Below are positions 30,321 through 34,433 of a stretch of 34,433 nucleotides of DNA, piece by piece. Origin of the DNA: Bacteroidota bacterium (GTDB lineage: Bacteria; Bacteroidota; Bacteroidia; Flavobacteriales_F; PHOS-HE28); the NCBI GenBank assembly GCA_023430325.1, contig JAEZAU010000225.1, forward strand, positions 1 to 34,433, read 5' to 3'. A program made the position numbers and the translations under genes. Each line of letters begins with the position of its first letter. Position 1 is the first letter of the stretch. The notes under the pieces were generated by a model. The model ran no database searches and had not been told where the DNA came from. It saw only the letters and a program-made list of their open reading frames with translations.

Positions 30321-33300
30321 TCATTCGCCGATCACGATCCGCTCTCCCGCCGAATGTGAACTGAATTCCGGCGCGTACATGCACATGGCCGTGGTGATGC
30401 CATTGCTGAAGTCGCCTTCGTGCGCCACCTTCAATTCGTATTCGAACACGTGCGTGCCGGGCGGAATGCGATCGAAGAAGAAGTTCATGCTAGCATCGCG
30501 GATGCTCTGGTAGTAACCCAGACCTCCCTGCCACTTGTAGCCGCTGATCGCCTCAACGGGTTCCAGGCCGGATGCGCGAAGATCCTTCAAGTGCACGTAG
30601 TCCACATACCGATCGGTGCGAAGCTCCACACGGATCGTGAGCCTGTCGCCAGGACGCAATTTCCCAGCCTGCTCCAATGCGACCAGTTGCACGCCTTCCT
30701 CCGTCTGCCTGCGGAGCATCACTTGCTTGCGGATGCCGAACGGGCTCTCATGCGTGGTGATCTTGTCCATCTGCTCGAAGTACTGCCAATGCAATGCACC
30801 CCAGCTCACGCGATCGGTAGTGGTGTTCACGGTCACCGTGCCCATCGAGTTCTTTACCTGATCACCGTTCCAACTCTGCGTGAAATATCCGGTGCCAGCT
30901 TCCGCCTTTGAAGGAACGATCTTTTCATCACCCACGGTGATCGCAGGTGCTGGAACATCATCCAGCAGATCAGGTCCGGTGAGCAGCAGCGCATAGCATG
31001 CTGAAGCCGTTGCCTTCGTCGTGCGCCAGTCGGAGGTCTGTTTTAGCTTCAATATATGTACGCGCAGGCCATCAACTGCATCAGCATCCTTCGCGATCTC
31101 ATGGAATGCTTCGATCGCGAGTGAATGTGTTTCCGTTGGGAAGCTCCACCATTCCCTGCCAGGCGTGAAGTTCTTCCAATACACGCCCAATTCTTCGTGT
31201 TGCACCGCACGTTCCTTCAACGACTTCAAGATCAATTGCGGAACGGTGGAATTCTTCTCGATCCGATGCAGAGCCAAAGCGATCATTGATTGCTCCTGCA
31301 GGCCGTAGCTCAACCAGTGTTTGGCGAGTTGCTCACGAATGAAACGCGATGCCTGCGCGGCACCCGCGGAATAGTTCCGGTCAGGAAAGAAGCTGCGCGC
31401 ATACAGATAATGCAGCTCGGAATAACCAGGCTTGAATTCCGCGAGATCCTCTTTCTTCGTTCGCTTTTGAAGTTCCTTGTACCAGCGATCCACATCCTGG
31501 TCCAGCCAGCTGATCGCACGATCTAGCATCTGTTGCACGGCCACATCACGACGCAGATCGGCCGCTCCGAGCTTCTGCAGATGACCGATGCCGCCTACGA
31601 TGTGCTGCGTGATGCCGCGGGAAGGATACATGCCACCGAACCATGGCCACGCTCCATCGGCCCGTTGCAGTTCCTGAAGCTTCTTCAATGATGCGGCTTC
31701 CTCACGCGCCATGCGTTCCATATCGAAAAGCAACACGAGCCGCTCCTTGCGTTCACGTTCATCTTTGGCGCGCATCACCCAGGGTGTTTCCTCCAGCAGG
31801 ATCGACTTCAACTCGGAATTCTTCTCCAGGTTGCTAAGCATGGAAGCGGCATTCTCCGGCGATCGCCATTGATCGACGACCTTCCTGATCGCCGGACGTT
31901 GCTGCACGATGTGTGATGATAGCTTGTTGGCGAAGTAGCGGCTGAAGACCTGTTCACTGCACTCGTGCGGGAATTCGATCAAGTACGGCAATGCCTGCAC
32001 AGCGTACCATGCCGGGTTCGGCGTGAATTCCAACTTCAAGCTATGGTGTCGCAGCGTGTTGCTGGAATTGTTCTTCAGCTTGTCCAGCGTGAAGGTCTTC
32101 GATCCTGCTTTCCGCACAGGAAGAGGCAGGCTCTCGGTCACGAGCAAGCGATCGGTGAGTACCGGCAGCACATGTTCTTCGCCATCGCTGATACCATTGT
32201 TGCCCCGCGCAATGATGCGTACACCTATCAATTCACGTCCGGCCGGAATCGTAACGGTCCAGGTTGCAGATGCGCTCTTGCCGGATGCTGTGGTGAACGC
32301 AACGCTCGCATCGCCTTTCATCAATTGAGAACCGATCGTGCTGTTGGTGTATGGATCGAAGAACTCGATAGATGCCGTTCCACTGATCGGCCCTTCCAAC
32401 GCGTCGATCTTCGTTGCCAGCGTGATCCGATCGCCTTCTCGCAGGAAGCGCGGCAGGTTGGGTGCCACCATCAATGGCTTCTGCGTGATGACCTCGCGAT
32501 CGAACTGCATGAGTTTTAGATCGGCGGTATGTGCGATGCCCATCATCTTCCATCGGGTCAGCGCTTCCGGTGCGGTGAACCGTAGAACGATGGCTCCATC
32601 GCGATCGGTCAGCAGATCCGGGAAGAAGAATGCGGTTTCGCGGAAGTCTGTGCGGATGGGTTGTGGGGATGAGGTTTGTTGAACGGATCCTGAACCAGAC
32701 TCTTCCTGCCCTTCACCTTGTTTGAATTCGGCATTACCGTCAGCTACTTCCATCTCCATCATTGCCGGAGCAGCTGCATCCATCTGCAGATCTTCGTCAA
32801 ACCTTGTATTGCGATAGCGCCTCACTCTATTAGCGCCACGTCTTTCCGCAGTGTTTCCTCCAAATGTCCGATCAAAGACACTACTTATTGGCCAATCGAA
32901 TGTTTTGAGTTCTGGATAATACCTTATCGTATCGCGAACCATGCGAATGGACCGTTCAAAAACCTGTGCATTCTCTACACCGAACGGCTCCATCCGCGTC
33001 CACTGTCGTTGCGCGTACTGCTGTGGCCATGCGTACATCTGCCAGTCATGCTGCACGAAATGATCCAGTGATGCATCGTACATCGATGCCAGCAATTGAG
33101 CAGTGACCTGCTCTCCTTTCGGGCCGCTGATCTTAAGACGCCATTCCTCCTTTGCACCTGGCAGCAGCTTATCCCGGAAGCTCATCCATTCCACTTTCAG
33201 CTGCTTGTTCGTCCATGGAACATCGATCTGTTTGGTTTCTTGAACAGACCTACCCATGGTGCTTCCAATGAAGTGTACTGCATAGCCACCTCGATCGGTT

Positions 33301-34433
33301 TCCGAAACAGGGACCTCGATCAACTGCTGCTCCTTGTTCAAGCGGATCGATCGCTTCTCACTGATCTTTCCTTCGCGCTCGATCTCCATCAACACGTGCA
33401 CATTCTCAAGGGAAGAACCGATGAGGAATAGTGCTTTTGATCCCGGCTCAAGAGGGCCTTCGTGGATCGGATGCAATTTCAAGAGATCGGCTGTAGAACC
33501 ATTCTCCTTTGCTGATGGATCTATCAGTGTGATCGGTTTACGTACCACGATCTCTTCTCCTTGCGGATCCTTCGTGCGCACCTCGATCAGGTAGCTTCCG
33601 GCTGGCCATGATCGGATGTCATCCAAACGGATCTTTCTGCCTTCGGAATTCCAACCACTTCGATCGAAAATTGTGCGATCGATCGGCCATTGCAAAGGAT
33701 CGGTCTCATTCGCGTAAGGATCGAATGGAAAGAGCTTTTGATGCTCGGCCTTGGTGATCACATGGCGATCGGGTTGTTCCCATTTCCGTTCGCGTATCGG
33801 TCTCACGGGTGCCGATAAACGATGGATCTTTACATCTGCGACGCGCGGCGCAGGCTCGCCATTAAGATTGCGAATGGTGATCGGAAGGCTATCGAGCTTC
33901 GATCGATCGATCACATCACCGATCGGAATGTCGATCTCCAGGCTCTTGTATCCGAGGCTCAGGCTTGTGTTACCGCTCTGGCTTTCGCCACTGATGTCGG
34001 TAATGCTGGCCTCCACCGTGTATGTGAAGATCGGATCGATGCGGCGTGGCAGTTCTCGATCAGGAGTTGCAAGGAATTTGATCTGGTATTTGCCTTCGCC
34101 ATCTGTCGTCGTGGCGCCGCTGGCGATCTCCACGGGCCGGCCCCACATGCCTGATCCGCGCCACCAGCCACCGATCCACCAGGGAAGCCGCGCATTCCGT
34201 TTCACTGACCAACGTACCTCGGCATTATCAAGCGGCACACCGGCGTAACTCTTCGCAATTCCCGATACTTGAGCGGTGTCATTGAGCCTTACCGCTGACT
34301 TGATCGGATCGAACTTTACTTCAAACCGTGGACGTTTGTACTCTTCCACCTGGAATCCCACGCTGCCAAAACGCTCTTCGATCCGCATGTGTCCAGTGAG
34401 ACCGCCAGGAGCTTTGAACGTTCCATGGAAAGA
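30321..34433 (-). CDS. Alpha-2-macroglobulin-like protein, N-terminus outside window
   Basis: 1370 residues are visible; the frame is open to the window edge and the N-terminal macroglobulin domains are missing (whole proteins in Bacteroidota are, from memory, nearer 1900-2100 aa). Seen in order: MG-type beta domains beginning FHGTFKAPGG, YKRPRFEVKFD; a Met/Glu/Gly-rich low-complexity insert that may be the bait region (about codons 32640-32800); the A2M core with TAFFFPDLLTD and FTAPEALTRWKMMG; the thioester motif HECSEQ (Cys codon 31959-31961); and the alpha-helical thioester-domain barrel with receptor-binding-like C-terminus. It should trap attacking proteases covalently in the periplasm or at the surface. 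No pbpC neighbour is visible. Confidence 0.93.
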   Translation of the reverse strand, partial: SFHGTFKAPGGLTGHMRIEERFGSVGFQVEEYKRPRFEVKFDPIKSAVRLNDTAQVSGIAKSYAGVPLDNAEVRWSVKRNARLPWWIGGWWRGSGMWGRPVEIASGATTTDGEGKYQIKFLATPDRELPRRIDPIFTYTVEASITDISGESQSGNTSLSLGYKSLEIDIPIGDVIDRSKLDSLPITIRNLNGEPAPRVADVKIHRLSAPVRPIRERKWEQPDRHVITKAEHQKLFPFDPYANETDPLQWPIDRTIFDRSGWNSEGRKIRLDDIRSWPAGSYLIEVRTKDPQGEEIVVRKPITLIDPSAKENGSTADLLKLHPIHEGPLEPGSKALFLIGSSLENVHVLMEIEREGKISEKRSIRLNKEQQLIEVPVSETDRGGYAVHFIGSTMGRSVQETKQIDVPWTNKQLKVEWMSFRDKLLPGAKEEWRLKISGPKGEQVTAQLLASMYDASLDHFVQHDWQMYAWPQQYAQRQWTRMEPFGVENAQVFERSIRMVRDTIRYYPELKTFDWPISSVFDRTFGGNTAERRGANRVRRYRNTRFDEDLQMDAAAPAMMEMEVADGNAEFKQGEGQEESGSGSVQQTSSPQPIRTDFRETAFFFPDLLTDRDGAIVLRFTAPEALTRWKMMGIAHTADLKLMQFDREVITQKPLMVAPNLPRFLREGDRITLATKIDALEGPISGTASIEFFDPYTNSTIGSQLMKGDASVAFTTASGKSASATWTVTIPAGRELIGVRIIARGNNGISDGEEHVLPVLTDRLLVTESLPLPVRKAGSKTFTLDKLKNNSSNTLRHHSLKLEFTPNPAWYAVQALPYLIEFPHECSEQVFSRYFANKLSSHIVQQRPAIRKVVDQWRSPENAASMLSNLEKNSELKSILLEETPWVMRAKDERERKERLVLLFDMERMAREEAASLKKLQELQRADGAWPWFGGMYPSRGITQHIVGGIGHLQKLGAADLRRDVAVQQMLDRAISWLDQDVDRWYKELQKRTKKEDLAEFKPGYSELHYLYARSFFPDRNYSAGAAQASRFIREQLAKHWLSYGLQEQSMIALALHRIEKNSTVPQLILKSLKERAVQHEELGVYWKNFTPGREWWSFPTETHSLAIEAFHEIAKDADAVDGLRVHILKLKQTSDWRTTKATASACYALLLTGPDLLDDVPAPAITVGDEKIVPSKAEAGTGYFTQSWNGDQVKNSMGTVTVNTTTDRVSWGALHWQYFEQMDKITTHESPFGIRKQVMLRRQTEEGVQLVALEQAGKLRPGDRLTIRVELRTDRYVDYVHLKDLRASGLEPVEAISGYKWQGGLGYYQSIRDASMNFFFDRIPPGTHVFEYELKVAHEGDFSNGITTAMCMYAPEFSSHSAGERIVIGE

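Noticed and set aside
31965..32519. 184-aa plus-strand frame inside the A2M-like gene
   Set aside because: It is antisense to a clearly conserved gene and is Arg/Gln-rich without a domain.

Overview
The window looks like the chromosome of a Bacteroidota bacterium, most likely a Flavobacteriales-type lineage with mid-range GC. Reasons: a DUF4175 coiled-coil protein next to a YbeY whose third metal-site His is replaced (as I recall is usual in this phylum); a secreted protein with the NDR-repeat / QLP C-terminus known from Flavobacteriales; a large A2M-family protein with a CSEQ thioester motif; the 'phenylalanyl-tRNA synthetase subunit alpha'-type conserved protein beside a PolB-like 3'-5' exonuclease; few Shine-Dalgarno sites and TAnnTTnG-like -7 boxes. 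There are no rRNA or tRNA genes, no IS elements and no CRISPR array. The genus cannot be fixed from the sequence.

Layout. 1-5.0 kb (+): end of lipB, a giant DUF4175 membrane/coiled-coil protein, a GHKL anti-sigma-type ATPase and ybeY. 5.0-10 kb: a stress-regulation block. A three-gene two-component operon on the minus strand (CheY-like receiver, sigma-54 activator, CHASE3/PAS histidine kinase) lies between two tiny membrane proteins on the plus strand (DUF1328 and lmo0937 types), with GGGG/CCCC palindromes upstream of both. 10-12.2 kb: a PEBP (YbhB-like) secreted protein, an easily missed 39-aa lipoprotein and a secreted protein with a tandem C-terminal repeat. 12.3-16.4 kb (+): a tightly packed run of serine hydrolase, conserved hypothetical, exonuclease and fused double ABC ATPase.

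16.4-27.8 kb is the accessory heart of the window. It holds four polytopic GT-C-like membrane proteins with soluble C-terminal domains, two GT2 enzymes of the dolichyl/polyprenyl-phosphate-sugar synthase type and a GH5-like glycosidase lipoprotein. I infer a lipid-linked surface-glycosylation system: the GT2 enzymes would charge a polyprenyl carrier, the GT-C proteins would transfer the sugar outside the membrane, and the glycosidase would trim it. One membrane protein ends in a three-repeat fascin-like beta-trefoil. Half of the cluster is woven into the ketoacid CoA-transferase operon, so scoA and scoB are separated by a GT-C gene.

28.5-34.4 kb: an intergenic stretch with an inverted repeat at the scoA promoter and a possible small gene, a Nudix hydrolase with a long basic tail and a clear intrinsic terminator, a small lipoprotein, and a large alpha-2-macroglobulin-like protein that runs off the right edge.

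Throughout, the tetramer GATC (often CGATCG) is several-fold over-represented, a genome-signature feature that deserves its own check.
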